Shown in pieces: positions 55,863 through 64,000 of a DNA stretch of 64,000 nucleotides; the first letter of the stretch is position 1, and each line of letters opens with the position of its first letter. The DNA comes from Lautropia mirabilis (GTDB taxonomy: Bacteria > Pseudomonadota > Gammaproteobacteria > Burkholderiales > Burkholderiaceae_B): contig CAMCOS010000005.1 of NCBI GenBank assembly GCA_945876565.1, positions 1 to 64,000 on the forward strand. Reading direction: 5' to 3'. The notes below the pieces were generated by a model. The model was not told the DNA's origin and ran no database searches. It was given only the letters and a program-made list of their open reading frames with translations. Made by a program: the position numbers and the translations under genes.

Positions 55863-56603
55863 ATGTTATTGATACCTGCAATCGATTTGAAAGATGGTCA
55901 ATGCGTGCGCCTGCGTCAGGGCGACATGGATAATCCCACGGTCTTTTCAGAAGACCCAGTGGAGGTGGCCGAGCGCTGGGCTGACCTTGGCGCCAGACGC
56001 CTGCACCTCGTAGATCTAAATGGCGCAGTCGATGGCAGGCCACGCAACGAAGCGGTTATCCGCGAGATTCTCGCAGCCATGGGTGATGATTTGCCCGTGC
56101 AAATTGGCGGCGGTATCCGCGACCTTGACACGATTGAACGCTACCTTGATGCCGGTATTTCATATGTCATTATCGGTACGGCGGCAGTCAAGAATCCAGG
56201 TTTTTTGCAGGACGCATGCGGCGCATTTCCTGGCAACATTATTGTGGGTCTTGATGCAAAAGATGGCCGGGTTGCCACCGATGGCTGGAGCAAACTGACC
56301 AAGCATGGTGTGACGGACTTGGCCAAGAAATTCGAGGATTATGGTTGCGAAGCCATCATCTACACTGACATCGGTCGTGACGGCATGCTCACGGGCGTGA
56401 ACATTGAGGCCACTGTCAAGTTAGCGCAGCATGTGCATATTCCCGTGATTGCCTCTGGTGGCATCACTGACATCACTGACATCGAAAAGTTGTGCGCTGT
56501 CGAGTTTGAAGGCGTCGAAGGCGCTATTCTTGGGCGCAGCATTTATGAGGGTACGCTGGATTTTGAGCAGGCGGTCAAGCGCGCCGATGAGCTTTGTCCA
56601 TGA
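55863..56603 (+). CDS. hisA: ProFAR isomerase HisA
   Basis: 246 residues, a (beta/alpha)8 barrel. The catalytic Asp pair is seen in [18 protein letters not shown] (Asp8-type) and [11 protein letters not shown], with the phosphate loops VQIGGGIRD and IASGGITD. It isomerises the ProFAR intermediate. It ends in an ATGA overlap with hisF. Confidence 0.97.
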   Translation: MLLIPAIDLKDGQCVRLRQGDMDNPTVFSEDPVEVAERWADLGARRLHLVDLNGAVDGRPRNEAVIREILAAMGDDLPVQIGGGIRDLDTIERYLDAGISYVIIGTAAVKNPGFLQDACGAFPGNIIVGLDAKDGRVATDGWSKLTKHGVTDLAKKFEDYGCEAIIYTDIGRDGMLTGVNIEATVKLAQHVHIPVIASGGITDITDIEKLCAVEFEGVEGAILGRSIYEGTLDFEQAVKRADELCP

Positions 56604-57421
56604 CGCACTCGCCCCAGCCGGTCGTTGCCTGTGATGGCTTGATGCGTCGCATCATTCCGTGCCTTGATGTGACGGCTGGCCGTGTTGTCAAGGGTGTTAA
56701 TTTTGTTGATCTGATGGATGCCGGTGACCCGGTGGAAATTGCTCGCCGCTATAACGCCGAGGGTGCTGACGAACTCACGTTTTTGGATATCACGGCCACG
56801 AGCGACGATCGTGACTTGATATTGCCAATCATCGACGCGGTTGCCTCTGAAGTGTTCATTCCATTAACTGTTGGGGGCGGCGTCAGACAAGTCAGCGATG
56901 TCCAGCGCTTGTTAAGTGCGGGCGCTGACAAGGTGTCGATCAACAGCGCTGCAGTGGCAGACCCAGACCTAATCAAGCGGACTGCAGATTATCATGGCTC
57001 GCAGTGCATCGTCATAGCGATTGATGCGCGTCGAGTATCAGGCACGCCCGACGCCAATCCCCGCTGGGAGGTCTATACCCATGGTGGACGTCGAGGCACA
57101 GGCATTGATGTGCTTGAATGGGCCAAGCGCATGCAGGTAGCTGGCGCTGGCGAAGTGTTGTTGACCAGCATGGACCGTGATGGCACGCGCGAAGGCTTTG
57201 ACCTATTGTTGACCCGAGCCGTCGCTGATGCCGTTTCTATTCCGGTGATTGCTTCGGGCGGCGTGGGTAATTTGCAGCATTTGGCTGATGGTGTGACCAT
57301 CGGTGGGGCTAATGCAGTTTTGGCGGCGAGCATTTTTCACTTTGGGCAATACACCATTGATCAGGCCAAAGCATTCATGGTGGATAGGGGCATTGCTGTG
57401 CGGACTAAGCATGACGAATGA
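56600..57421 (+). CDS. hisF: Imidazole glycerol phosphate synthase cyclase subunit HisF
   Basis: 273 residues from the ATG at 56600, which overlaps the hisA stop (a TTG two codons upstream is not needed). The barrel has [18 protein letters not shown] (catalytic Asp), [18 protein letters not shown] (second Asp) and IASGGVGN. The N-terminus has about 16 extra residues before the usual start. It uses ammonia from HisH to form IGP and AICAR. Confidence 0.97.
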   Translation: MTHSPQPVVACDGLMRRIIPCLDVTAGRVVKGVNFVDLMDAGDPVEIARRYNAEGADELTFLDITATSDDRDLILPIIDAVASEVFIPLTVGGGVRQVSDVQRLLSAGADKVSINSAAVADPDLIKRTADYHGSQCIVIAIDARRVSGTPDANPRWEVYTHGGRRGTGIDVLEWAKRMQVAGAGEVLLTSMDRDGTREGFDLLLTRAVADAVSIPVIASGGVGNLQHLADGVTIGGANAVLAASIFHFGQYTIDQAKAFMVDRGIAVRTKHDE

Positions 57422-57827
57422 GAGCAAACTGCCTGGCTGGCTGTCTGACGTGCAATTTGATGAGCAAGGCTTGGTGCCAGCAATTGCGCAAGATGAGCAG
57501 TCAGGCCGGATCCTGATGGTGGCCTGGATGAATCGGGAGGCCCTGTTAGAAACCGTCAGGCTCGGTCACGCGGTTTATTTCTCTCGTTCTCGTCAGCGGC
57601 TGTGGCACAAAGGTGAGTCCTCTGGCCATACCCAACGGGTTAAGCATATTCGGCTTGACTGTGATGGCGACGTTGTCTTGCTAACCGTTGACCAGATTGG
57701 CGGCGTCGCCTGCCACACGGGTCGGCAGTCCTGCTTTTATCGGCAGTTAGCCGAGATTGATGGCACAATGCGGTGGCAGTCAGTGGATCCCGTGCTAAAA
57801 GATCCGGATGACATATACAGGCAGTGA
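57411..57827 (+). CDS. hisI: Phosphoribosyl-AMP cyclohydrolase HisI
   Basis: 138 residues from the ATG at 57411, which overlaps the last codons of hisF by 11 bases; the frame continues upstream but only as an out-of-family extension. Motifs: [31 protein letters not shown], and the Zn/Mg ligands in [11 protein letters not shown] and [10 protein letters not shown]. It opens the purine ring of PR-AMP. This is the separate form; hisE follows as its own gene. Confidence 0.96.
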   Translation: MTNESKLPGWLSDVQFDEQGLVPAIAQDEQSGRILMVAWMNREALLETVRLGHAVYFSRSRQRLWHKGESSGHTQRVKHIRLDCDGDVVLLTVDQIGGVACHTGRQSCFYRQLAEIDGTMRWQSVDPVLKDPDDIYRQ

Positions 57828-58183
57828 GTCTAAGCGTGGATAAAGAGTCAGATACCATTTTGAGTCGACTGGCAGACGTATTGGATAGTCGCCGACCCGA
57901 ACTTGGCGGTGACCCTCAGGCGTCTTATGTTGCTCGCTTATTGTCCAAAGGCCAGGACGCGATCCTGAAAAAAGTGGGTGAAGAGTCCACTGAGTTGGTA
58001 ATGGCAAGCAAGGACGGTCAGTCTGATCGGATCGTGTCGGAGATGGCTGACTTGTGGTTTCACTGTTTGGTGTTGTTGACGCACCATGGGTTACGCCCAC
58101 AAGCTGTGCTCAACGAGTTGGATCGCCGTGAGGGCACCTCAGGGCTGGTTGAAAAAGCCAGCCGTGCCAGTGCCAAGGAGTGA
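57824..58183 (+). CDS. hisE: Phosphoribosyl-ATP pyrophosphohydrolase HisE
   Basis: 119 residues from a GTG at 57824 that overlaps the hisI stop (GTGA). The MazG-like helical fold has [22 protein letters not shown] and [15 protein letters not shown], with the Glu/Asp metal site. It hydrolyses PR-ATP to PR-AMP, step two of the pathway. It closes the his genes. Confidence 0.95.
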   Translation: MSLSVDKESDTILSRLADVLDSRRPELGGDPQASYVARLLSKGQDAILKKVGEESTELVMASKDGQSDRIVSEMADLWFHCLVLLTHHGLRPQAVLNELDRREGTSGLVEKASRASAKE

Positions 58184-58186
58184 GAA

Positions 58187-58555
58187 TTGAGCGAGAACTG
58201 TTTGTTTTGTAGGATCGTCAAGGCAGAGATCCCGGCAGAAGTGGTCTACGAAGACGATGAATTCATGGCTTTTAAGGACATCCATCCGGCTGCCCCAGTA
58301 CACTTATTGCTTGTGCCGAAACACCATGTAGTTTCCCTACAGGATGTAGGACACTCGGATAGCGAATGGTTAGGTAGAATGATGGCATTGATTCCGAAAT
58401 TAGCACTGGAGGCTGGTTGTGTTCCAGGTTCGGACGGTGGTTTTCGTCTGGTTGCGAATTCGGGTGCGCATGGTGGTCAGGAAGTTGGCCATCTTCATGT
58501 TCATATTATGGGTGGTCCGCGACCCTGGTCGGGCCGGGCAGCTCCCAACGCCTAA
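58187..58555 (+). CDS. HIT-family nucleotide-binding hydrolase (HINT-like)
   Basis: 122 residues from a TTG at 58187, three bases after hisE; no ATG fits. The N-terminal CLFCRIVKAEIPAEVVYEDD and the C-terminal histidine triad in GHLHVHIMGGPRPW are typical of HINT proteins, which hydrolyse nucleoside phosphoramidates. Its position between hisE and tatA is seen in many betaproteobacteria. Confidence 0.94.
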   Translation: MSENCLFCRIVKAEIPAEVVYEDDEFMAFKDIHPAAPVHLLLVPKHHVVSLQDVGHSDSEWLGRMMALIPKLALEAGCVPGSDGGFRLVANSGAHGGQEVGHLHVHIMGGPRPWSGRAAPNA

Positions 58556-58568
58556 GTGGAGAGTTTGA

Positions 58569-58811
58569 ATGGGCACCTTTAGCATTTGGCATTGGCTTAT
58601 TGTTTTGCTGGTTGTGGCGCTGATTTTTGGTACAAAGAAGTTGCGCAACATGGGTTCGGACCTCGGTGGTGCAGTCAAAGGCTTCAAGGAAGGTATGAAA
58701 GAAGCCAACGACAAGCCTGAAGACGCCGCTGCTGCACAAACACAGCGAGTTGCATCGAGCGACACCATTGACGTACAAGCCAAGGAAAAGTCTGGCTCTC
58801 AGTCTTCGTAG
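58569..58811 (+). CDS. tatA: Sec-independent translocase component TatA
   Basis: 80 residues: an N-terminal membrane helix ([18 protein letters not shown]) containing the conserved first-residue context, followed by the amphipathic helix [20 protein letters not shown] and an acidic tail. TatA forms the translocation pore of the twin-arginine pathway. A hairpin follows between tatA and tatB. The same system would export the Rieske protein encoded at 62996. Confidence 0.96.
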   Translation: MGTFSIWHWLIVLLVVALIFGTKKLRNMGSDLGGAVKGFKEGMKEANDKPEDAAAAQTQRVASSDTIDVQAKEKSGSQSS

Positions 58812-58835
58812 AAGCAAAAGTTGAGATTGGGTTTG

Positions 58836-58860
58836 GGCTGTGCATCCTGCAGCCTTCTTG
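58836..58860 (+). terminator. Possible attenuator hairpin between tatA and tatB
   Basis: The sequence GGC-tg-TGCA-tcc-TGCA-GCC can form an imperfect stem with a three-base loop, followed by TTCTTG and more pyrimidines. It could reduce readthrough from tatA into tatB, giving more TatA than TatB. The stem is short, so confidence is low. Confidence 0.35.
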
Positions 58861-58888
58861 TTCTTGACCTCATGAAAATAGGCACGTT

Positions 58889-59338
58889 GTGTTTGATATC
58901 AGCTTTTCTGAGTTGATGCTCATTGGGATTGTCGCACTGGTCGTCATCGGCCCGGAGCGCCTACCCAAGGTGGCTAAAACGGTTGGCCATTTGCTTGGTC
59001 GTGCGCAGCGCTACGTCAGTGATGTCAAGGGAGACATTCAGCGCGAGGTTGAGCTTGATGAGCTGCGCAAGATGAAAGAAGAAATGGAGACAGCCGCTCG
59101 CTCCGTGCAGACCTCTATGCAACAAACTGAAGCGAACCTGCGCCAAGACTTGCAAAGCCCGGTTGATTCCATTAAGGGTGAACTCGATGGTCTTAAGAGT
59201 GATTTCGAACCGCAAATCAGCGCGTCCAGTGTCGAGACAGTCGTTCAAGAGCAGCTGCCTGAATCGGCACCCGCCCAGATCATTGCTCCGATGCCTGACC
59301 CAGTCGTCAAACCTGCAGCGCCGGAGTCCAAGCCGTGA
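58889..59338 (+). CDS. tatB: Sec-independent translocase component TatB
   Basis: 149 residues from a GTG at 58889. The N-terminal MFDISFSELMLIGIVALVV and the conserved GPERLPKVAKTVG hinge lead into an amphipathic helix; the C-terminal half is an acidic, Pro/Ala-rich low-complexity tail. TatB binds signal peptides together with TatC. Its TGA overlaps the tatC GTG. Confidence 0.95.
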   Translation: MFDISFSELMLIGIVALVVIGPERLPKVAKTVGHLLGRAQRYVSDVKGDIQREVELDELRKMKEEMETAARSVQTSMQQTEANLRQDLQSPVDSIKGELDGLKSDFEPQISASSVETVVQEQLPESAPAQIIAPMPDPVVKPAAPESKP

Positions 59339-60144
59339 GTCAAGCCGATACCGCACCCCATGAGGGATTCATGTCTCACCTCGTTGAGTTGCGCGATCGC
59401 CTGATTAAGGCGGTGGCAGCAGTCCTCGGTGTATTCGTTGTGCTGTTTCTATATCCTGGCGCATCGGTCATCTATGACTTTTTGGCGCAACCCATGCTTG
59501 CGTCGTTGCCAGAGGGCACCCGCATGATTGCAACGGGCGTCATTACCCCATTCATGGTGCCGATGAAGGTGACATTGCTGGCTGCTTTTGTCCTAGCCTT
59601 GCCCTACGTGCTTTATCAGGCTTGGGCTTTTGTTGCACCAGGGCTCTATCGTCACGAACAAAAGCTTGCACTGCCATTGATTGTGTCGAGTTCGCTATTG
59701 TTTTTGGTGGGCATGGCATTTTGTTATTTCTTCGTCTTCAACACGGTGTTTGCATTTATCACCTCGTTTGCTCCGCAGTCGATTACACCCGCACCTGACA
59801 TTGAAGCGTACTTGAGTTTCGTCATCACCATGTTTATCGCGTTCGGGGTCACTTTTGAAGTGCCGATTGTGGTGGTACTGCTAGTGCGCATGGGCATCGT
59901 GACTGTTGAGAAACTGCGCGAAATTCGCGGCTACGTTGTCGTGGTCGCTTTCGTGATTGCTGCAATCGTGACCCCGCCAGACGTCATTAGCCAGTTCATG
60001 CTGGCTGTGCCGCTTTGGATCCTGTATGAGGTGGGTTTGCTGCTGGCGCGCAACATCAAGCCGAGGAGGCCTGAAGAAGACGAGGCGCACGGCGCGAGCC
60101 GAAGCAACCTTGAGGCCGACACTACAAAGGGTCAGGCCGATTAA
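59335..60144 (+). CDS. tatC: Sec-independent translocase component TatC
   Basis: 269 residues with six membrane helices, starting from a GTG that overlaps tatB. Conserved stretches include FMSHLVELRDRLIKA, FVAPGLYRHEQKL, TFEVPIVVVLLVRMGIV and IVTPPDVISQFMLAVPLW. TatC recognises the twin-arginine signal. The 3' end overlaps the convergent LysR gene by four bases. Confidence 0.96.
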   Translation: MSQADTAPHEGFMSHLVELRDRLIKAVAAVLGVFVVLFLYPGASVIYDFLAQPMLASLPEGTRMIATGVITPFMVPMKVTLLAAFVLALPYVLYQAWAFVAPGLYRHEQKLALPLIVSSSLLFLVGMAFCYFFVFNTVFAFITSFAPQSITPAPDIEAYLSFVITMFIAFGVTFEVPIVVVLLVRMGIVTVEKLREIRGYVVVVAFVIAAIVTPPDVISQFMLAVPLWILYEVGLLLARNIKPRRPEEDEAHGASRSNLEADTTKGQAD

Positions 60145-61094
60145 AGCATTGGTGACGAGGAACGTCGCAACTCGATGACGGATCCTAGCGTTGCGGCGTT
60201 TCCCTCGCGCATGGCCGCTGCCAATGTACTGGCAAATGCTTGTGCAGCGGCAGTGGGTACGCGCTGTGGACTATACGCGTAGACGATATCGCGCAGCATA
60301 GACGGCGCGACTAACCGGTGGGTTCGCAGGTGAACAGCGGACCGGTCCCTTAAGTTTTGAATAATGCTCTCAGGCATGAAGGCCAGATAAGGCCCTTGGC
60401 TGACCAGCAGCGCTTGGGCCATGATTGAGTCGAGTTCGAACTCAGGTACCAGCGTGACGCCTAATTTTTTTGCGTAGTCATCCAGCACAAGTCGCAAGCC
60501 ATGCTCTCGTGTTGGCAGTATCAGTTTTTGTGTCACGACGTCGCCCAGGCTCAGCTTTGCCTCGAGTCTCTCGCCACCACGAGCAGATGAGGTAACTACG
60601 ATCTCTTCACGTAATACGTGTTCTTGGGCGAGGTTGCGCTCACCCCGTGGGCGGTTAACGAAAGCCAGATCGAGTTGTCCGTTTCCCACACTTTCGCACA
60701 AGGGGTCCGTGAGGCCCTCGGTGATGGACAGCGTAATTTCAGGGTGTGATTCCGTGAACTGCGTCAGAACCGAGGGCAGCACGCTGTGGCCGATGCTGGC
60801 GATTAGTCCAACTCGAACATGACCAGACAAGCTTTTGCCATTGTGTGTCACTTTGGTGCGGGCCGATGCGAAAGCTGAGACGACGGGAACGAATAAGCTG
60901 TACATCTCGTCAGCCGCAGGCGTGCTGTGCATCCCTCTTGGCGTTCGCGTGAAAAGCTCGCGTCCGATTTCGCTTTCTAGCCGTGCGATCTGCATGCTAA
61001 GTGCCGGTTGCACAATATTCAGGCGCTTGGCTGCTTTGGTCACAGACTTCTCCTCATAAAGACAGATGAAGTACTGAATTTGTCTGAGATCCAT
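60141..61094 (-). CDS. LysR-family transcriptional regulator
   Basis: 317 residues. The N-terminal winged helix-turn-helix (residues about 1-60, with KSVTKAAKRLNIVQPALSMQIARLE) is classical LysR, and the rest is a type-2 periplasmic-binding-like effector domain. No metabolic gene is paired with it; it converges on tatC and is divergent from the small XRE gene. A perfect dyad lies 37-57 bases upstream of its ATG, suggesting autoregulation. The inducer and targets are unknown. Confidence 0.93.
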   Translation of the reverse strand: MDLRQIQYFICLYEEKSVTKAAKRLNIVQPALSMQIARLESEIGRELFTRTPRGMHSTPAADEMYSLFVPVVSAFASARTKVTHNGKSLSGHVRVGLIASIGHSVLPSVLTQFTESHPEITLSITEGLTDPLCESVGNGQLDLAFVNRPRGERNLAQEHVLREEIVVTSSARGGERLEAKLSLGDVVTQKLILPTREHGLRLVLDDYAKKLGVTLVPEFELDSIMAQALLVSQGPYLAFMPESIIQNLRDRSAVHLRTHRLVAPSMLRDIVYAYSPQRVPTAAAQAFASTLAAAMREGNAATLGSVIELRRSSSPML

Positions 61095-61130
61095 GATGGT
61101 GCTTGGCGAAATTGGCTTGTTGTTAGTTTT

Positions 61131-61151
61131 AATATCAATTATATTGATATT
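61131..61151. promoter_or_regulatory. Perfect dyad, probable LysR operator
   Basis: The half-sites AATATCAAT (61131-61139) and ATTGATATT (61143-61151) are separated by TAT. The inner ATC-N9-GAT fits the T-N11-A type of LysR boxes. It lies in an AT-rich 186-base region between the LysR gene and the divergent XRE gene, where both promoters must be. A second, weaker dyad ATTAA-N6-TTAAT follows at 61156-61171. Confidence 0.65.
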
Positions 61152-61280
61152 GCCGATTAAAAATAATTAATAGACACAATAGTATCAAAATTTTTAGCAT
61201 TCATATGCAGAAATGAGACTGCAAATCCGGTTTCGTTCGTGTTGCACCGGACAGCAGCCTAAGAATCCCAGGGGGGAAGT

Positions 61281-61598
61281 ATGATTAGCGAAAGATTGAA
61301 AGTCGCGCGCTTGCGCGCCGGCTTGTCACAAGAGAAACTTGGTAAGCTCGCGGGCATCGACCCGACATCGGCCAGTGCCCGCATGAATCAGTATGAGCGA
61401 GGCAAGCACGCGCCGGACTATCGCCTTATGTGCAAGGTTGCCGAAATCCTGAAAATGCCGGTTAGTTGGTTTTACACACAAGATGAAGATATGGCGCGCT
61501 TGCAAGAGGTTTTCTTTAATTTGTCGCCCGAGGCGCGCCGCGACGTGTTGGTTCATGCCGAAGCGGTTGGGCAAAGTCCGGCAGGCGCGATCGCTTGA
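61281..61598 (+). CDS. XRE-family helix-turn-helix regulator
   Basis: 105 residues. A Cro/C1-type HTH occupies residues about 1-65 (ISERLKVARLRAGLSQEKLGKLAG with NQYERGKHAPDY), followed by a short helical tail. A strong AGGGGGGAAG ribosome site precedes the ATG. No phage or toxin gene is adjacent, so it is not an obvious phage repressor or antitoxin. It may share the AT-rich control region with the LysR gene. Confidence 0.9.
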   Translation: MISERLKVARLRAGLSQEKLGKLAGIDPTSASARMNQYERGKHAPDYRLMCKVAEILKMPVSWFYTQDEDMARLQEVFFNLSPEARRDVLVHAEAVGQSPAGAIA

Positions 61599-61645
61599 AC
61601 GCGTTTTGTGTTTGAAGCGGTGTCTCGAGGCATAAAAGGTTTGAG

Positions 61646-62413
61646 ATGAATCGCTCGGAATTGCAGCGCTGGTTAGACGAAACGTTAAGGCCTAGTCGAT
61701 TTGTTGACTACTGCCCAAACGGGCTTCAGGTTGAGGGTCGACCTGAAATCCGAAAATTGGTTACAGGCGTCACCGCGAGTCAAGCCTTTATCGACCGAGC
61801 CGTTCAGGAGCATGCCGACGGCATATTGGTTCATCACGGCTGGTTTTGGCGCGGGGAGGATCCCACGATTCGGGGTGTGCGCCGGCAACGCATCGAAACC
61901 GTGCTGGCGCACAAGCTAAACTTGTTTGCCTACCATTTGCCACTCGATGCTCACCCTGAGTATGGCAATAATATGCAGCTGGCCAAGGTCCTAGGGCTCA
62001 AGCCAGAATTTGATGTCAACGGTCAACCTGTCACGGGTGGTTCAAAGGACTTGATCTGGTTTGGAGCGCCCGAGCACCCAATCACGTTGGAACAATTGGT
62101 GGTTGGCATTGGTTCTTCATTGAACCGGCAGCCTGTGTTTATTGGGAAAGCCCAACGTCTTTGCAGGCGGGTTGCTTGGTGCACTGGCGGTGCGCAAGGC
62201 ATGTTTGAAGAGGCGATTGCAGCGGGTGTTGATGCCTACATTACAGGGGAAATCTCTGAGCCAAATGCTCACTTGGCTCGGGAATCCGGTGTGGCATTCA
62301 TTAGTGCTGGCCATCATGCTACTGAGCGGTATGGTGTTAAAGCGCTCGGTCAAGCCATTGCCGAGCGCTTTGAGATTGAAGTGTCGTTTTTTGACATCGA
62401 CAATCCCGCCTAA
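61646..62413 (+). CDS. NIF3-like dinuclear metal-centre protein
   Basis: 255 residues with the NIF3 pattern: FVDYCPNGLQVEGRPEI, LVHHGWFWRGEDP (metal His pair), FAYHLPLDAHPEYGNN, GAQGMFEEAIAAGVDAYITGE and ISAGHHATERYGVKAL. The conserved His/Glu/Asp residues bind two metals. Some homologues act as GTP cyclohydrolase-like enzymes or YbgI proteins; the reaction is uncertain. It ends five bases from the convergent mscL. Confidence 0.93.
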   Translation: MNRSELQRWLDETLRPSRFVDYCPNGLQVEGRPEIRKLVTGVTASQAFIDRAVQEHADGILVHHGWFWRGEDPTIRGVRRQRIETVLAHKLNLFAYHLPLDAHPEYGNNMQLAKVLGLKPEFDVNGQPVTGGSKDLIWFGAPEHPITLEQLVVGIGSSLNRQPVFIGKAQRLCRRVAWCTGGAQGMFEEAIAAGVDAYITGEISEPNAHLARESGVAFISAGHHATERYGVKALGQAIAERFEIEVSFFDIDNPA

Positions 62414-62418
62414 ACGAG

Positions 62419-62877
62419 TCAGCTTTGCTGTTTTTTCAGCAAATCTCTGATTTCAGTCAAAAGCACCACGTCTTGTGGGGTCGGTGCAGCCGCCGACTCT
62501 TGTTCCTTCTCGAAGCGAGCTCGGGCCGTGCTGACTGCCTTGACCATCCAGAAGATAACAAATGCCAGCAAGATAAAGTTAATCAGGATCGTGAGGAAAT
62601 TCCCCCAGGCAAAAAGTGTGGCGCCAGCCGCACTCAACTCAGCGTAGGTTTGCGGCCCTGTGTATTCAGCTGGCTTCGATAACACGATGAATTTATTGGA
62701 GAAATCAGCTGATCCGCCCACTAAAAAGTTAATGATCGGCATTACGATGTCTTTGACCATCGAGTCCACGATTTTTGAAAAGGCGGCCCCGATGATGATG
62801 CCCACCGCGAGATCGATCACACTGCCACGCATCGCGAACGATTTGAACTCCGCGAGAATCCCTTTGACTGATGCCAT
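62419..62877 (-). CDS. mscL: Large-conductance mechanosensitive channel MscL
   Basis: 152 residues. TM1 carries [26 protein letters not shown], the pore-lining segment; a periplasmic loop follows, then TM2 ([20 protein letters not shown]) and a cytoplasmic helix. It opens under hypo-osmotic stress to release solutes. It is convergent with the NIF3 gene and divergent from petA. Confidence 0.97.
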   Translation of the reverse strand: MASVKGILAEFKSFAMRGSVIDLAVGIIIGAAFSKIVDSMVKDIVMPIINFLVGGSADFSNKFIVLSKPAEYTGPQTYAELSAAGATLFAWGNFLTILINFILLAFVIFWMVKAVSTARARFEKEQESAAAPTPQDVVLLTEIRDLLKKQQS

Positions 62878-62922
62878 TATGTATCTCCATGATTGTGGTC
62901 AATCGGCAGCTTAACAGGGCGT

Positions 62923-62928
62923 TATAAT
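62923..62928 (+). promoter_or_regulatory. Possible -10 element of the pet operon
   Basis: TATAAT sits 68 bases before the petA ATG in the AT-rich gap between divergent mscL and petA. No good TTGACA-like -35 lies 16-18 bases upstream, so the promoter is only tentative. Confidence 0.35.
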
Positions 62929-62995
62929 AAAATGAATAATCGTGTATTTGTGTCATTAGATTTCGATTTTGGGAAATCAGAACCAAGGATTAGTG

Positions 62996-63640
62996 ATGAG
63001 TCAGGATTCAACGGTTAATCAAGACGCTGAGGGTTCTACACCTCTGGAACTACCTAGCGATCCACAGCGCCGGTTTTGGATTGGCGCAACCTGTGCCGCC
63101 GGTGGCGTTGCCGGTGCCGCTGTTGCAGTTCCCTTTGTTGGTAGCTTTGCACCTTCCGAAAAAGCCCGGGCGGCTGGCGCGCCTGTCGAGGTAGATGTCA
63201 GTTCGATTCCGCCAGGACAGATGCGCACATACGAGTGGCGCGGCAAACCTGTGTGGGTGATTCACCGCACTCCCGAGATGCTTGAGGGCCTGTCCAAGGT
63301 CAATAGTGACCTTGCGGATCCGAATTCCGATCGTCCTGGCTACACGCCGCCGTACGCTAAAAACGAGTGGCGCTCGCGCAAGCCGGACCTCTGGGTTGGC
63401 GTTGCGATTTGCACGCATTTGGGTTGTTCGCCTACACCGAGGTTTGAGCCTGGCGCGCAGCCAAGCTTGCCTGATGACTGGCAAGGCGGAAGCATTTGTC
63501 CCTGTCACGGATCCTGGTTCGATATGGCCGGCCGTGTTTACAAAAACAAACCCGCGCCTGACAACTTGGAAGTGCCTCCGTACCAGTATCTCAGCGACTC
63601 AAGGATCGTGATCGGGGTTGATGAAGATAACCCGGCCTAA
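62996..63640 (+). CDS. petA: Ubiquinol-cytochrome c reductase Rieske iron-sulfur subunit
   Basis: 214 residues from the ATG at 62996 with AAGGA seven bases upstream; the frame extends to 62969 without such a site. A twin-arginine-type N-terminus (DPQRRFWIGATCAAGG) is followed by one membrane anchor and the Rieske domain with CTHLGC and CPCHGSWFD for the [2Fe-2S] cluster. It carries electrons from ubiquinol to cytochrome c1. It is the first gene of petABC and a probable Tat substrate of the nearby tatABC system. Confidence 0.96.
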   Translation: MSQDSTVNQDAEGSTPLELPSDPQRRFWIGATCAAGGVAGAAVAVPFVGSFAPSEKARAAGAPVEVDVSSIPPGQMRTYEWRGKPVWVIHRTPEMLEGLSKVNSDLADPNSDRPGYTPPYAKNEWRSRKPDLWVGVAICTHLGCSPTPRFEPGAQPSLPDDWQGGSICPCHGSWFDMAGRVYKNKPAPDNLEVPPYQYLSDSRIVIGVDEDNPA

Positions 63641-63698
63641 TTCGTCGGGTTACGCTGTTTGATTCAAATTGGAATGAAAGACTGAAAGGAGCCGTTTT

Positions 63699-64000
63699 AT
63701 GGCTGGCGAGAAGAACGTCGAGACAACGGGTCTGCTGGGGTGGATTGATCACCGCTTTCCGCTGACGTCGATGATAAAAGAGCATTTGTCTGAGTACTAT
63801 GCTCCCAAGAACTTCAACTTCTGGTACTTCTTTGGCTCGCTTGCGATGCTGGTGCTGGTGTTGCAGATTGTTACTGGTATTTTCTTGGTGATGCACTACA
63901 AGCCAGATGCGCAGCTTGCGTTTGATTCGGTTGAGTACATCATGCGCGAGGTGCCAGGCGGATGGTTTATTCGCTACATGCACTCTACGGGCGCATCTAT
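63699..64000 (+). CDS. petB: Cytochrome b of the bc1 complex (5' part)
   Basis: The ATG at 63699 (GAAAGGA upstream) opens a frame that runs off the window: about 100 residues starting MAGEKNVETTGLLGWIDHRF. It includes NFNFWYFFGSLAMLVLVLQIVTG-type first helix and the start of the quinone-site region EVPGGWFIRYMHSTGAS. It follows petA and forms the membrane core of ubiquinol-cytochrome c reductase. The 3' end is outside the window. Confidence 0.95.
   Translation, partial: MAGEKNVETTGLLGWIDHRFPLTSMIKEHLSEYYAPKNFNFWYFFGSLAMLVLVLQIVTGIFLVMHYKPDAQLAFDSVEYIMREVPGGWFIRYMHSTGAS

Noticed and set aside
56461..56484. Tandem repeat of ATCACTGAC units in hisA
   Set aside because: Two short copies encode Ile-Thr-Asp repeats in a conserved loop; this is coding sequence, not a regulatory or phase-variable repeat.
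61281..61598. Antitoxin or phage repressor call for the XRE gene
   Set aside because: No toxin, integrase or phage gene is adjacent; the neighbours are core genes.

Overview
The window reads as a contiguous, gene-dense chromosomal segment of a betaproteobacterium, most likely order Burkholderiales and probably Alcaligenaceae-like. The evidence is gene content and order: rsmB-DUF4390-ntrY-ntrX-trkA-trkH, a full aa3 cytochrome c oxidase locus with DUF2970, DUF2909 and a 38-residue assembly protein, a PhaM-type granule protein beside glmU, and a mla-ABC-bolA-murA-his-HIT-tatABC-NIF3-mscL-petAB stretch. I see no phage, insertion sequence, CRISPR, rRNA or tRNA gene, and no broken gene. This is core genome, so the interest lies in degenerate family members, genes missing from familiar operons, and regulatory sites.

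Layout. 0.2-9 kb (mostly minus strand): TauE-type exporter, TrkH/TrkA potassium uptake, a NtrY/NtrX-like two-component pair, DUF4390 and RsmB. 9-14.5 kb: rimO, fmt-def, chrA, dprA and an azurin-fold protein that has lost its copper ligands. 14.5-25.3 kb: mixed single genes (PLP homeostasis protein, MgtC/DUF4010 membrane protein, selD, flavin reductase, Spy-like protein, SMP-30 lactonase, omega-aminotransferase, MFS exporter, glmU, phaM, DUF3717). 25.3-34 kb: cytochrome aa3 oxidase structural and assembly genes (ctaC, ctaD, ctaE, SURF1, ctaA, ctaB, SCO and small proteins) without the usual ctaG. 34-39.3 kb: NUDIX hydrolase, a Na+/H+ antiporter with a cyclic-nucleotide-binding-type domain, rpoH with a perfect CIRCE operator, and a RAYT/IS200-like gene without catalytic residues. 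39.4-45.7 kb: gltBD. 45.7-50.9 kb: mlaFEDAC without mlaB, then an ABC-2 exporter pair. 50.9-58.6 kb: ibaG-like bolA gene, murA and the histidine operon (hisG, D, B, H, A, F, I, E; no hisC), then a HIT protein. 58.6-64 kb: tatABC, a LysR regulator with a clear operator palindrome, an XRE regulator, NIF3, mscL, petA and the start of petB.

How the genes work together. GltBD supplies glutamate, and the his operon uses amide nitrogen through HisH/HisF. The bc1 complex (petAB) and aa3 oxidase form a respiratory chain. The Rieske protein carries a twin-arginine leader and lies close to tatABC. Mla, MurA and GlmU serve the envelope. RpoH under CIRCE links the HrcA and sigma-32 heat-shock circuits. 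Translational coupling (ATGA/GTGA overlaps) is common in the his, mla, tat and ntr-trk operons.
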